Assembly (NCBI GenBank): GCA_016235025.1
Contig: JACRMV010000001.1
Span: 1 to 64,000 of the forward strand
DNA length: 64,000 nt
Origin: Rhodocyclales bacterium
GTDB taxonomy: Bacteria; Pseudomonadota; Gammaproteobacteria; Burkholderiales; Rhodocyclaceae
Direction: 5' to 3'
Under the pieces are notes generated by a model. It was not told the origin of the DNA and made no database searches. It worked only from the letters and a program-made list of their open reading frames with translations. Of this stretch, positions 1 to 8,741 are shown in pieces (within the stretch, counting starts at the first letter, position 1; the number at the start of each line of letters is the position of its first letter). A program made the position numbers and the translations under genes.

Positions 1-512
<512 letters not shown>

Positions 513-665
513 ATAACATTGAGCTCCAGAACCTCATCGTGTTCTGGCTTAAGCTGATGGAATCAAGGGCAACCAATCAAGGTAACAATCACCCCTATCC
601 CTTACTTCTTCCGAATCATGTGCTCCGGATAGAGGCAATCGTCTCGCCCCGGAACACCCCTTTTT

Positions 666-783
666 AGTCTGGTGTCCATAGCAAGGTGGAACCACCCCTT
701 CCCATCTCGAACAGGGCCGTGAAACGCCTCCGCGCCAATGATAGTGCACTTCACCGTGCGCGAAAGTAGGTCAACGCCAGACT
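666..783 (+). rRNA. 5S ribosomal RNA
   Basis: About 118 nt with the usual 5S landmarks: CCATAGCAAGGTGGAACCAC near the start, CCCATCTCGAACAGG (loop C region), GTGAAACGCCTCCGCGCC and a GAAAGTAGGTCAACGCCAG end. The terminal helix pairs AGTCTGG at 666-672 with CCAGACT at 777-783, which sets the boundaries. It follows the 23S gene after a roughly 150-base spacer that holds nothing I recognise. Confidence 0.95.
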
Positions 784-799
784 CCCTTACCATCTCATT

Positions 800-836
800 C
801 CCCCTTCAATCTCATCGGTTGAAGGGGGTTTGCGTT
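800..836 (+). terminator. Rho-independent terminator of the rRNA operon
   Basis: Perfect 10-bp stem CCCCCTTCAA (800-809) / TTGAAGGGGG (819-828) with a 9-base loop, followed by a short T-rich run. It stands directly after the 5S gene and before the next coding region, as expected for the end of an rRNA operon. Confidence 0.85.
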
Positions 837-849
837 TGGATGTGGGCCA

Positions 850-2610
850 GTGAAGCGGGATATGGTTTATCCTTCCCGACAACACTTGGTGATTCCCCTC
901 TCTCAACCAGTCATGCCGCCATCCCGTCTTGCTTCTGCGTGGAAGAACCTGCTATTGCCAGGCCTGCTAGGCACTTTATATTTCGCCCTGTGGGCTGCTC
1001 CGACCAGTTTGCTCGGGCGGGCATTTTTCGTCGTGCATTTGGGCCTTTTTATTATCTGGCAACCATTTGTGCGCAGGGATCACCCTTTATCAGTCGCTTC
1101 ATTATTCGCAATACTGCTCGTATCCATAGGCATTCTGGTTAGCCTTCAAGGCTGGATGCTGGTGATTTGGATTATGACGATGGCAGCCATAATAGGCGGC
1201 AGGGTTCCCTTGTTCGGTGAGCGCTTAGTCCGTGTGGCGTACCAACTCGTATTTGCATTTTTGCTGCTTGCTTTGCTTCTGATTGCTGTTCCTGCCATTC
1301 TTCCAATCACAAAAGTCCCTGAGCATATAACCCAAATTGGCTATGCGGGATTGTTGTTCATGATTCTGGCAGTAATCCCGCTGCTGCTCCAGGCCGGTAT
1401 TCAGAACCATGTCGAGGATGTCGTCGACTTCATTAGCAGTTTGCTCGTCTTTCTACTTCTTGCCACATTGATTCTTGGCACGTTGGCTGTAATGCTGACG
1501 CTTGATGGCAGCTACATAGACGCACTGTTGCAGTCGCTGTTGCTGATTGGTGCAGCATTGTTATTGCTGGGGTGGGCATGGAATCCGCATGCGGGATTTT
1601 CCGGGTTGGGTGGATTGTTCTCGCGTTATTTGATGTCCATCGGGCTACCCATAGAGCGATGGCTCGATACCCTTGCAAACCTTGCAATGTACGAAGATGA
1701 TCCCGAGATTTTTCTTGAGCAGGCATGCACTAATATGGCAAAGTCATTGCAGTGGGTCAGTGGCGTCGAATGGATTTCAAGCAGAAAGAAGGGGCAGTTT
1801 GGTTTGATCGAGGGATATTGTTCCGTGTACAGTTTTGAAGGGGTAACCCTTCATATCCATACCCGGCATCGACTCACCGCTGCTTTAATATTTCATTTCA
1901 ATCTGATGGCGAAATTGATGGCAGAGTTTTACGCCGATAAAGTAAGAGCTTCAGCGTTAAAGAAAATGTCTTACATGAAGGCAATTCACGAAACAGGCGC
2001 CCGCCTCACGCATGATGTGAAAAATATTCTTCAGACACTGAATGTGCTTTGCTCGGCTGCTAATGAACCAGAGGCAGCTTCGTCCGCAACGTATCAGGCA
2101 CTCGTTCGTCGGCAGTTACCTGCTATCGCGACACGGTTGGCCGAGACATTGGTAAAGCTTGAGGCGCCTTCTGAGGATATGCCGGTAAAGGCTGTGTCAG
2201 CGTCCATGTGGTGGGAAGAGTTACAGGAGCGTGTGGCATTCAGTTCATGGATAAGCCTGGTCTCATCTGGTGTATCCGGGGATATCCCGGCCGAGGTTTT
2301 CTCTAACGTGGTTGAAAATCTGATCCGAAATGCCAGCGACAAGCGATTGCGAGAGCCGGCGCTAAAAATGCGGCTTGAGCTTATTGACAGCAATGGGCCC
2401 ATCGAATTGCTTGCTTACGACGATGGTTCGCCCATAGCTGAAGAGGTTTCTGCTGGCTTGCTGGCAGCTCCGGTTAAGCCAAAAAACGGCTTGGGCATAG
2501 GGCTATACCAGGCGGCGCATTATGCAGAGTTGGCAGGGTATCGCCTGACCTTGGCGGAAAATCGAGCTGGATGTGTGTGTTTTCGCCTGGCTTCGATAGA
2601 GAGCCGCTGA
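850..2610 (+). CDS. Membrane-bound sensor histidine kinase (orphan)
   Basis: Probable signal-transducing kinase of 586 residues. The N-terminal half is strongly hydrophobic, with about seven or more candidate membrane segments between residues 30 and 250, followed by a soluble linker. The phosphoacceptor box THDVKN places the histidine at about residue 388, the N box ENLIRNASD is near 490, and a glycine-rich GLGIGLY ATP-lid motif is near 547. The kinase core is therefore complete. The start is uncertain: GTG 850, ATG 862 and ATG 913 are all in frame and none has a good ribosome-binding site. No response regulator adjoins it, so the partner and the stimulus are unknown. It sits directly downstream of the rRNA terminator. 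Confidence 0.85.
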   Translation: MKRDMVYPSRQHLVIPLSQPVMPPSRLASAWKNLLLPGLLGTLYFALWAAPTSLLGRAFFVVHLGLFIIWQPFVRRDHPLSVASLFAILLVSIGILVSLQGWMLVIWIMTMAAIIGGRVPLFGERLVRVAYQLVFAFLLLALLLIAVPAILPITKVPEHITQIGYAGLLFMILAVIPLLLQAGIQNHVEDVVDFISSLLVFLLLATLILGTLAVMLTLDGSYIDALLQSLLLIGAALLLLGWAWNPHAGFSGLGGLFSRYLMSIGLPIERWLDTLANLAMYEDDPEIFLEQACTNMAKSLQWVSGVEWISSRKKGQFGLIEGYCSVYSFEGVTLHIHTRHRLTAALIFHFNLMAKLMAEFYADKVRASALKKMSYMKAIHETGARLTHDVKNILQTLNVLCSAANEPEAASSATYQALVRRQLPAIATRLAETLVKLEAPSEDMPVKAVSASMWWEELQERVAFSSWISLVSSGVSGDIPAEVFSNVVENLIRNASDKRLREPALKMRLELIDSNGPIELLAYDDGSPIAEEVSAGLLAAPVKPKNGLGIGLYQAAHYAELAGYRLTLAENRAGCVCFRLASIESR

Positions 2611-2623
2611 ATAAGCACCAGAA

Positions 2624-2650
2624 CGTCATTCTGGCGCAAGCCGGAATCTG
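2624..2650 (+). repeat. REP-like short inverted repeat
   Basis: CGTCATTC-TGGC-GCAA-GCC-GGAATC forms an imperfect 8-bp hairpin. It resembles the common proteobacterial REP-type repeat with CGTCATTCC...GGAATCC arms. It lies between two convergent genes, which is typical for such elements. Only one copy was recognised in this window, so the family assignment is tentative. Confidence 0.45.
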
Positions 2651-2766
2651 CCTGAAGGGAGGCAAGACAATGAAAATCAACGCGCTTGAGACCGGCTTAG
2701 CCGTCACCCAGTGAAAACCGGGGCGGCGCAACGGACTTATCCGTGGCTCCGTAGGGTGTTTTTTGG

Positions 2767-4074
2767 TTAAGTCGCAGCCAGGGTGGCTACGTTCATGCGT
2801 TCAATCAGGCGATATATCGGCAATTCGCCTTTTCCTTTGAGGTGCACCGTCAGGGGGCCATCGAAACGAAACGCCTTTGATACGCGCTGGTATGTGGTGG
2901 CATCGCATTGAATCATTCCTGGTGCGCCCTCAGACGTTATGCGACTGGCAATATTGACAGTATCACCCCAGATGTCATAGATGAATTTATTTTTTCCAAC
3001 AACTCCGGCGACGATTGGTCCAGTACCAATGCCAATCCGGATTTCGAGGTGCAATGGATTGACGATTGAGTCTCTACGGAGAAGATCGCGCATATCGATG
3101 GCCATGTCCGTGATGGCGCGCACGTGGTCGGTACATCTGCTATCGAGGCCGCCTGCCACCATGTAGGCATCGCCAATGGTCTTTATTTTTTCCAGGCCAT
3201 GTTTTTCGGCCAGTTCATCAAAGGCTGAAAATACACGGTTGAGCATTGAAAACACTTGTTCTGGCAACAAGCCAGCTGCAACCTGAGTGAAGTTGACGAT
3301 GTCGGCAAACATTACCGTGACGTCAGAAAAACCATCAGCAATCGTTTGGTTCGAGTTTTTGAGCCGATCCGCTACAGATCTTGGCAGTACGTTCAGGAGC
3401 AATTTTTCTGCGCGCTCCTGTTCGATTTGAATCCGGGCATGCGCGTTTTCCAGCTTCCCCTGAATGGCTCGTTTTTCCAGAAGGGCATAGCGCAGCAGAA
3501 CATAGAGGGCTGACGATACCATGATGAAGTTCAGCGCAAAGAACGCAACACTGGTGCGAAGGTCGGGAGGGTGCTTGCTTACCAGCACGGGGTCGAGCAA
3601 GTAGTAGTCTGTGATACCTGAGATTGCTGTAAGCGCGGCCCAGGCAATAAACCAACCAATGGATTCGCTGGCGCCGATGCAGAGCAGCGCACCTACAGGC
3701 GCGAGCAATGCCCAAAGAATCACGCCGCTCGATGTGATGAAATTACCTGCTGCCCACTGCGCAACAAAGGGGAGAAACAGGAATAACCCAAGTTGGCTGA
3801 TGCGGAAAAAATCAAAACGGCCTGTCTTTAGATAAAGCAGCATGTTTCCAGCTAAAAGCACCTGGAACACCAGTGGCAAGGTGGTCGAGAATTGTTGCCC
3901 AAAAAAGGAATAAATAACTACCCACAGCATGGTGGTCAGAGTGAACAAACCGGTCGTGAACATCAGCAACGATTTGCTGAGGCGTAACTCTTCACTGTCT
4001 CCGGGCTCGATTCCTGCGTTACGTAGCGCGGTGATAAATCGGGGCGAAGCAGTAGTTGGCTTGCTGGCGATCAT
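2767..4074 (-). CDS. Class III adenylate/guanylate cyclase, membrane-bound
   Basis: 435-residue protein that should make cAMP or cGMP from the nucleotide triphosphate. Residues ~35-195 hold about six hydrophobic segments, residues ~200-225 form a short linker helix, and the C-terminal ~210 residues form a class III cyclase domain. The metal-binding aspartate motifs are visible in VTVMFADIVNFTQ and KIKTIGDAYMVAGG, and the conserved IWGDTVNIASR motif is present, so the domain looks active. The substrate (ATP or GTP) cannot be read safely. It is divergent from apaG. A kinase with a cyclic-nucleotide-binding domain lies about 3.4 kb away (7433-8734), which makes a functional link conceivable but unproven. 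Confidence 0.9.
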   Translation of the reverse strand: MIASKPTTASPRFITALRNAGIEPGDSEELRLSKSLLMFTTGLFTLTTMLWVVIYSFFGQQFSTTLPLVFQVLLAGNMLLYLKTGRFDFFRISQLGLFLFLPFVAQWAAGNFITSSGVILWALLAPVGALLCIGASESIGWFIAWAALTAISGITDYYLLDPVLVSKHPPDLRTSVAFFALNFIMVSSALYVLLRYALLEKRAIQGKLENAHARIQIEQERAEKLLLNVLPRSVADRLKNSNQTIADGFSDVTVMFADIVNFTQVAAGLLPEQVFSMLNRVFSAFDELAEKHGLEKIKTIGDAYMVAGGLDSRCTDHVRAITDMAIDMRDLLRRDSIVNPLHLEIRIGIGTGPIVAGVVGKNKFIYDIWGDTVNIASRITSEGAPGMIQCDATTYQRVSKAFRFDGPLTVHLKGKGELPIYRLIERMNVATLAAT

Positions 4075-4226
4075 GGATAAAGGTTATGCAATTTTTCTGC
4101 GATATAGTTAGCTCGCATAGAGCAGTGTCGTGGAATCATGAAAAATGGTCAACAGCCGCTTGAACTGTAGACAGCACCCTGCTGATTCCTTGCTCCAAGA
4201 GTTGATTTGGTGTTGAATGTCACTCT

Positions 4227-4610
4227 ATGGCTGAAGCAAAAAAGTATCAGATCGAGGTAAAAACCGAGGTTCACTATATCCCGGAGCAGTCTGCTCCCGA
4301 GCTTAATCGCTATATTTTTGCTTATACAGTTGTTTTGCGTAATACGGGAAATGTTGCTGCGCAACTGATTTCCAGGCACTGGATCATTACCGATGCGGAA
4401 GGCTCGGTGCAGGAGGTGCGCGGTCTGGGTGTCGTCGGTCATCAGCCGCTGCTTGGCCCCGGGGAAAGTTTTGAGTACACCAGTGGCTGCCAACTGGCTA
4501 CTGCTGTCGGCACGATGCGGGGAAGTTATCAGATGACGGCCGAGGATGGTGTGCAATTTGATGCGCCGATCAGCGAGTTCGTCTTGTCCATGCCCCGCGT
4601 CTTGCACTGA
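4227..4610 (+). CDS. apaG: ApaG family protein
   Basis: 127 residues, the usual ApaG length, covering a single DUF525/ApaG fibronectin-like beta domain. Diagnostic motifs are the FAYTVVLRN segment, SRHWIITDAEG, VRGLGVVGHQPLLGPG, EYTSGCQL and the GSYQM segment. The family is linked to Co2+ resistance and Mg2+ efflux phenotypes in enterobacteria, but its biochemical role is not settled. The ATG at 4227 follows a 152-base divergent intergenic region shared with the cyclase gene. A methyltransferase gene follows 24 bases downstream on the same strand, so the two may be cotranscribed. Confidence 0.95.
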   Translation: MAEAKKYQIEVKTEVHYIPEQSAPELNRYIFAYTVVLRNTGNVAAQLISRHWIITDAEGSVQEVRGLGVVGHQPLLGPGESFEYTSGCQLATAVGTMRGSYQMTAEDGVQFDAPISEFVLSMPRVLH

Positions 4611-4634
4611 CGCAGTCCATTCATAGGACGACGC

Positions 4635-5234
4635 ATGTCACTCAAACAGAGCTACACGCTGATGGCACCTTTTTACGACGCATTCGTGACTGCAGCCACG
4701 CGCAGCGCACGCAAGCGCAGCCTCGCGGCGCTGTCCGATAGCGCATCCGGAAAGGTGCTGATACTGGGCGTAGGGACGGGACTTGATTTGCCTTATCTGT
4801 CATTGCAGCACCAATATGTAGGAGTTGATCTTACCGCCGCCATGCTCAAGCACGCCCGGCCGCGCGCGGAAAAACTGGATTGCTTGTTGTTGCGTGGTGA
4901 TGCACAGCGCCTCTCATTTCCTGATGCCAGTTTTGATGCCATCGTCCTGCACCTGATCCTCACCGTGGTGCCAGAGCCGACTTTATGCATTGCCGAAGTG
5001 GCGCGCGTGTTGCGGCCCGGAGGCCAGGTGCTGATTTTCGACAAGTTTTTGCGGCGTGGTGAAACGGGCTGGAAGCGCTGGCTTACTCCATTGACGCGGC
5101 GGATTGCAACGCGGCTTGATGTGGTTTTCGAAGAAGTAATGGAATCTGCAGCCAGTCTTCAGGTGGCAGCAAACGAAGCCGTACTGGCCGGTGGCTGGTT
5201 TCGTTTGATTCGGCTGCGCAAAGCTATCGTTTGA
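4635..5234 (+). CDS. Class I SAM-dependent methyltransferase (UbiE/PmtA-like)
   Basis: 199 residues with a Rossmann methyltransferase fold. The SAM-binding motif I reads VLILGVGTGLDLPYL (residues ~37-51), the acidic motif II is VGVDLTAAML, a GDAQRLSFPDASFD segment is motif III-like, and RVLRPGGQVLIFDKF is the post-motif strand. The substrate is not evident; the arrangement resembles phospholipid or quinone methyltransferases of the UbiE/PmtA group. An AGGA ribosome-binding site precedes the ATG. The 3' end overlaps the convergent msrQ gene by 11 bases. Confidence 0.85.
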   Translation: MSLKQSYTLMAPFYDAFVTAATRSARKRSLAALSDSASGKVLILGVGTGLDLPYLSLQHQYVGVDLTAAMLKHARPRAEKLDCLLLRGDAQRLSFPDASFDAIVLHLILTVVPEPTLCIAEVARVLRPGGQVLIFDKFLRRGETGWKRWLTPLTRRIATRLDVVFEEVMESAASLQVAANEAVLAGGWFRLIRLRKAIV

Positions 5235-5874
5235 CTGTGAGGGGAATGACGCGCTGCGGTGGCTTTGGCGAGTAACTCCCCGCCTGCTGCCGGCGCCGCT
5301 CCTGTATCCGCCACAGTATCCGAACGCCGAGCAACATGAACAGCAAGACGGCGTAGATCAAGGGCTTGGTGGCGTCCGCCTTGACCATCCAGAAATAATG
5401 CAACACGGCCAGCATGGCGATGACGTAGACGCTGCGATGCAGTTTCTGCCAGCGCCGCCCTCCCAGTTTGCGAAGCGCGGCGTTATTCGAGGTCAGTGCC
5501 AGCGGCAGCAGCAGGAAAAATGCGGTCATGCCCACCGTGATGAAGGGGCGCTTCAGAATATCCTTCGCGATGGCCATCCAGTCGAAAAACTGATCGAGCC
5601 AAAGATAGGTTGTCAGATGCAGAACGACGTAGAAGAAGGCGAACAGACCCAGCATGCGCCGCAGCCGAACCAGCCAGGCCCAGCCGGAATACTTGCGCAA
5701 GGGTGTGATGGTCAGCGTAATCAGCAGGAAGTTGAGCGCCCATGTCCCCAGCCCGCGCGTCACGGCCTCGATCGGGTTGGCGCCCAGCGTGTCGGCCTGT
5801 ACACCCCAGAGATACCACGCCAGCGGCAACAGGCTGGCAATGAAGACGGGCGGTTTGAGCCAGGCGGGGTTCAA
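5224..5874 (-). CDS. msrQ: MsrQ, heme-binding membrane subunit of the MsrPQ system
   Basis: 216-residue integral membrane protein with about six hydrophobic segments and conserved histidines in [10 protein letters not shown] and [19 protein letters not shown], fitting the ferric-reductase-like heme b domain of MsrQ (YedZ). It passes quinone-derived electrons to MsrP for repair of oxidised methionines in periplasmic proteins. Its apparent start is a TTG (5872-5874) whose bases overlap the TGA of msrP, so translation is probably coupled. The order msrP-msrQ is the standard one. Confidence 0.93.
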   Translation of the reverse strand: MNPAWLKPPVFIASLLPLAWYLWGVQADTLGANPIEAVTRGLGTWALNFLLITLTITPLRKYSGWAWLVRLRRMLGLFAFFYVVLHLTTYLWLDQFFDWMAIAKDILKRPFITVGMTAFFLLLPLALTSNNAALRKLGGRRWQKLHRSVYVIAMLAVLHYFWMVKADATKPLIYAVLLFMLLGVRILWRIQERRRQQAGSYSPKPPQRVIPLTVKR

Positions 5875-6794
5875 AACTTTTTCCTCAAATCCATGCCGCT
5901 GTAGAGTTGGGCGACCTGATCGGCGTAGCCGTTGAACATCAGCGTCTTGCGCTTGAGGAATTCGCCGATGCGGCGCTCCGAACCCTGGCTCCAGCGCGGG
6001 TGATCGACCTCCGGATTGACGTTGGAATAGAAGCCGTATTCACGCGGCGCCGCGTTCATCCAGGTGGTGCGTGGCTCCAGTTCGGTGAAGCGAATCCTGA
6101 CGATGGATTTCCCGCTCTTGAAGCCGTACTTCCACGGCACCACCAGGCGCAGTGGTGCACCATTCTGGTTCGGCAGCACTTCGCCATAAAGCCCGACGGC
6201 CATGATGCTGAGCGGGTGCATGGCCTCGTCCAGCCGCAGCCCTTCGGTGTAGGGCCAGTCGAGAACCCGGCTTTTTATTCCAGGCATGGTGTCTTCTTGT
6301 ACGGCGGTGATGAACTCGACGTATTTGGCATTGCCGAGCGGCTCCACCTGTTTCAGCAGGCTGGAGAGCGGGAAGCCGAGCCAGGGAATCACCATGCTCC
6401 AGCCTTCAACGCAGCGCAAACGATAAATACGCTCTTCCAACGGGGCGAGTCGCAGGATGTCTTCAATACCCAGTGTCTTCGGTCTTTTGACCAGACCTTC
6501 GATGCTGACGCTCCATGGGCGTGTGCGCAGGGTATGGGCATATTGCGCCGGATCTTCCTTGTCGGAGCCAAACTCGTAAAAGTTGTTGTAGCCCGTAATG
6601 TGTTTCAGGGGCGTCGGCGTTTCAGTGGTGGAATAGGGGCTGGGCTTGCCGGGCCCAAGTTTCGCTTCGGCAGCGGGAATGATTCCGCTCAGCGCAATGC
6701 CGGTCGACAGTTGCAAAAACTCGCGGCGGCGATTGAAGAGTGCGCGGGGCGTGATTTCCGATGGTGCGATGTCGGCAGGTGGGCGGTTGGGCAT
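5871..6794 (-). CDS. msrP: MsrP, periplasmic methionine sulfoxide reductase, molybdopterin subunit
   Basis: 307 residues. A twin-arginine signal is visible as RRREFLQLS (residues ~22-30), followed by a hydrophobic stretch and an AEA-type cleavage region. The body is a sulfite-oxidase-fold molybdopterin domain; the molybdenum-ligating cysteine is Cys128 in [16 protein letters not shown]. The enzyme reduces methionine sulfoxides in periplasmic proteins using electrons from MsrQ. It overlaps msrQ by four bases. The start is the ATG at 6792-6794; in-frame Met residues further in would cut into the Tat motif. Confidence 0.95.
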   Translation of the reverse strand: MPNRPPADIAPSEITPRALFNRRREFLQLSTGIALSGIIPAAEAKLGPGKPSPYSTTETPTPLKHITGYNNFYEFGSDKEDPAQYAHTLRTRPWSVSIEGLVKRPKTLGIEDILRLAPLEERIYRLRCVEGWSMVIPWLGFPLSSLLKQVEPLGNAKYVEFITAVQEDTMPGIKSRVLDWPYTEGLRLDEAMHPLSIMAVGLYGEVLPNQNGAPLRLVVPWKYGFKSGKSIVRIRFTELEPRTTWMNAAPREYGFYSNVNPEVDHPRWSQGSERRIGEFLKRKTLMFNGYADQVAQLYSGMDLRKKF

Positions 6795-6909
6795 GATGTC
6801 GTCTCCATGACGTTCAAAGTTGTGCTCCAGTGACGCTATGCAAAGCCAAACCTTACAGTGCGATGGCGGAAAGGACGCATGGTGGGTTTCTGGCCGGGAC
6901 TCCTGTTAG

Positions 6910-6934
6910 CGCCGTATCACCCGCGCCGACTTTT
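6910..6934 (-). repeat. Dispersed AAAAGTCGGCGC repeat, intergenic copy
   Basis: Read on the minus strand this is AAAAGTCGGCGC followed by GGGTGATACGGCG, a copy of the short repeat also seen at 29185, 37307, 40761, 55660 and inside several genes. It lies in the divergent region between msrP and grxD. Confidence 0.6.
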
Positions 6935-7010
6935 GCTGAACTGCGGCGATTGCATGGAAGCATTGAGTGTATGCCATGCTGCAGAGTTCAAATGGGACGG
7001 TAATGGTGAG

Positions 7011-7040
7011 TTGACCGCACGCAGGCTACCCCGCTAAAAT
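7011..7040 (+). promoter_or_regulatory. Predicted sigma-70 promoter for grxD
   Basis: TTGACC at 7011-7016 and TAAAAT at 7035-7040 are separated by 18 bases and lie about 45 bases before the grxD ATG. Both hexamers match the consensus at five of six positions. Confidence 0.55.
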
Positions 7041-7084
7041 AACCAAGCTATTTACTCAACTATTAGTCTTTCCTGGAGCAAAAA

Positions 7085-7408
7085 ATGGATGTTCAAAAGA
7101 AAATTCACGATCTTGTGACCGGCAATCCGGTAGTGCTGTTCATGAAGGGTACGCCGCAATTCCCGCAGTGTGGATTCTCTGCGCGGGCCATACAGATTCT
7201 GAACGCTTGCGGCGTCACCGCGCCGGTGACTATCGATGTTCTCGCCGACCCGGAGATTCGTCAGGGCGTCAAGGATTACGCCAATTGGCCGACCGTACCG
7301 CAGTTGTACATCAGCGGAGAATTTGTCGGCGGCAGTGACATCATGACCGAGATGTATCAGGCCGGAGAATTGCAGAAACAACTCGAGCCGATTATCGGCG
7401 CACGCTAA
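7085..7408 (+). CDS. grxD: Monothiol glutaredoxin Grx4 family
   Basis: 107 residues, the standard length for a single-domain monothiol glutaredoxin. The signature CGFS active site is at Cys29, followed by the glutathione-binding TVPQLYISGEFVGGSD segment. Proteins of this family bind a [2Fe-2S] cluster with glutathione and deliver Fe-S clusters, often with BolA partners, in the cytoplasm. A GGAG ribosome-binding site precedes the ATG and a good promoter lies upstream. In many betaproteobacteria grxD follows prmC; here it is separate. Confidence 0.97.
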   Translation: MDVQKKIHDLVTGNPVVLFMKGTPQFPQCGFSARAIQILNACGVTAPVTIDVLADPEIRQGVKDYANWPTVPQLYISGEFVGGSDIMTEMYQAGELQKQLEPIIGAR

Positions 7409-7432
7409 GCATCGGCTTTAAGGCCAGACGTT

Positions 7433-8734
7433 CTACAGCGCCGCCAGCCGGTTGTTTGCATCGGCCAGGCGAGCGGCGAGAACATCGAGAAAGCTCTGAT
7501 AAAAGTGCATCCGGCAGGCATCTGACGCATGTTGCAGGGCGTGTGCCGGGATGGTGACGATGCGCGCCGTGGTTTGTGCTACGACATCCGCCCCACGGTC
7601 ATGCCGGCCACGGCGGATGATCGCCATCTCGCCAAAACACTCGCCGCCACTGAGCGATCCCAAGGAATGCGCCTTCTTCAGCACGGCGAGTTCGCCTTCC
7701 AGCAGGAAAGCAAAGAAATCGCCGCGTTCGCCGTCTTTCATGATTACTGTGCCGGGTGCAACGTCGTTCCAGCGTGAGAAGCGCACCACCTCCCAGAGCT
7801 CGACATCCGAAAACTCGGCGAAGAACGGCAGGGTACGCAAGGCCTCGAATTTTTCACTGTCGGGAAACTCCTCGCGCTGGGCCGAGAGTTGCTTGTTGCG
7901 GAACGATTGCGCCAGATCACGGGAGAACTCTTCCCATGATTGATAACGGGCGGACAGCTCTTTTTGCATTGCGCGAGCGACCACCGTCCCGAGGCCGGGG
8001 GGGAGATCGTCGCGAAAGGTCGCGAGCAGGGGCGCTTCGATGTTGCATATCTGGTAGATCATGCCGTAGTTGGACGATGCCTGGAACGGAAGCCGCCCGG
8101 CCAGCAACTGGTACATGACGACGCCCAGCGAATAAATGTCGGTCTGCTGCGTCAGTGGCTCGTCGCGCAGTTGTTGCGGTGACATGTACGCAGGCGAGCC
8201 GACGCCAAAAACCTGGGTGTGGGCCTGGTCGCTGTTGGTGATCAGGGCCGAGCCAAAGTCGGAAATCTTGATGTCGCCATGGATATTCCCTGCTTGTGCG
8301 AGCAAGATGTTGGCTGGCTTGATGTCGCGGTGCGTGATGCCGGCGCGACAGGCGTAATCCAGCGCACGGGTGCACTTGAAGATGATCTCCACCAGGCGAT
8401 CGAGCGGTAGCAGGTTGTTTGGCGTACAGAATTTTTCCAGCGTTCCGCCTGACACATATTCCATGACGATATAGCTTTGATCCTCCTCGAGGACGGCATC
8501 GAAAATCTGAACGATGTGCGGATGCATCAGTTTGCCGGCCAGCGAGGCCTCGTTCAACAGCAGGTGGCGGTACATCTGGCCATGGGTTTTGTCGCGCAGA
8601 ATCTCCGGGGAGATCAGCTTGATGGCGACTTCGCGTTCGTTGAACGGATCGAGAGCCAGATAGACAGTGGAGGTGGAACCTTCGCCAAGTTTGCTGCGAA
8701 CTTCGTATTTGCCGATGCGCGGCGGGAGTTCCAT
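7433..8734 (-). CDS. Ser/Thr protein kinase fused to a cyclic-nucleotide-binding domain
   Basis: 433 residues with two domains. Residues ~8-275 are a eukaryotic-type protein kinase: glycine loop KLGEGSTSTVY, ATP lysine Lys39 in VAIKL, catalytic loop HRDIKPAN with Asp137 and Asn142, and the DFG motif at Asp159. All catalytic residues are intact. Residues ~300-430 form a Crp-type cyclic-nucleotide-binding domain with the phosphate-binding features FGEM (Glu369) and R-x-A (Arg380). There is no membrane segment, so it should be cytoplasmic. It follows argH by 7 bases on the same strand. By architecture it may be a nucleotide-regulated kinase similar to eukaryotic PKG; substrate and ligand are unknown. 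Confidence 0.92.
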   Translation of the reverse strand: MELPPRIGKYEVRSKLGEGSTSTVYLALDPFNEREVAIKLISPEILRDKTHGQMYRHLLLNEASLAGKLMHPHIVQIFDAVLEEDQSYIVMEYVSGGTLEKFCTPNNLLPLDRLVEIIFKCTRALDYACRAGITHRDIKPANILLAQAGNIHGDIKISDFGSALITNSDQAHTQVFGVGSPAYMSPQQLRDEPLTQQTDIYSLGVVMYQLLAGRLPFQASSNYGMIYQICNIEAPLLATFRDDLPPGLGTVVARAMQKELSARYQSWEEFSRDLAQSFRNKQLSAQREEFPDSEKFEALRTLPFFAEFSDVELWEVVRFSRWNDVAPGTVIMKDGERGDFFAFLLEGELAVLKKAHSLGSLSGGECFGEMAIIRRGRHDRGADVVAQTTARIVTIPAHALQHASDACRMHFYQSFLDVLAARLADANNRLAAL

Positions 8735-8741
8735 CGTCGGG

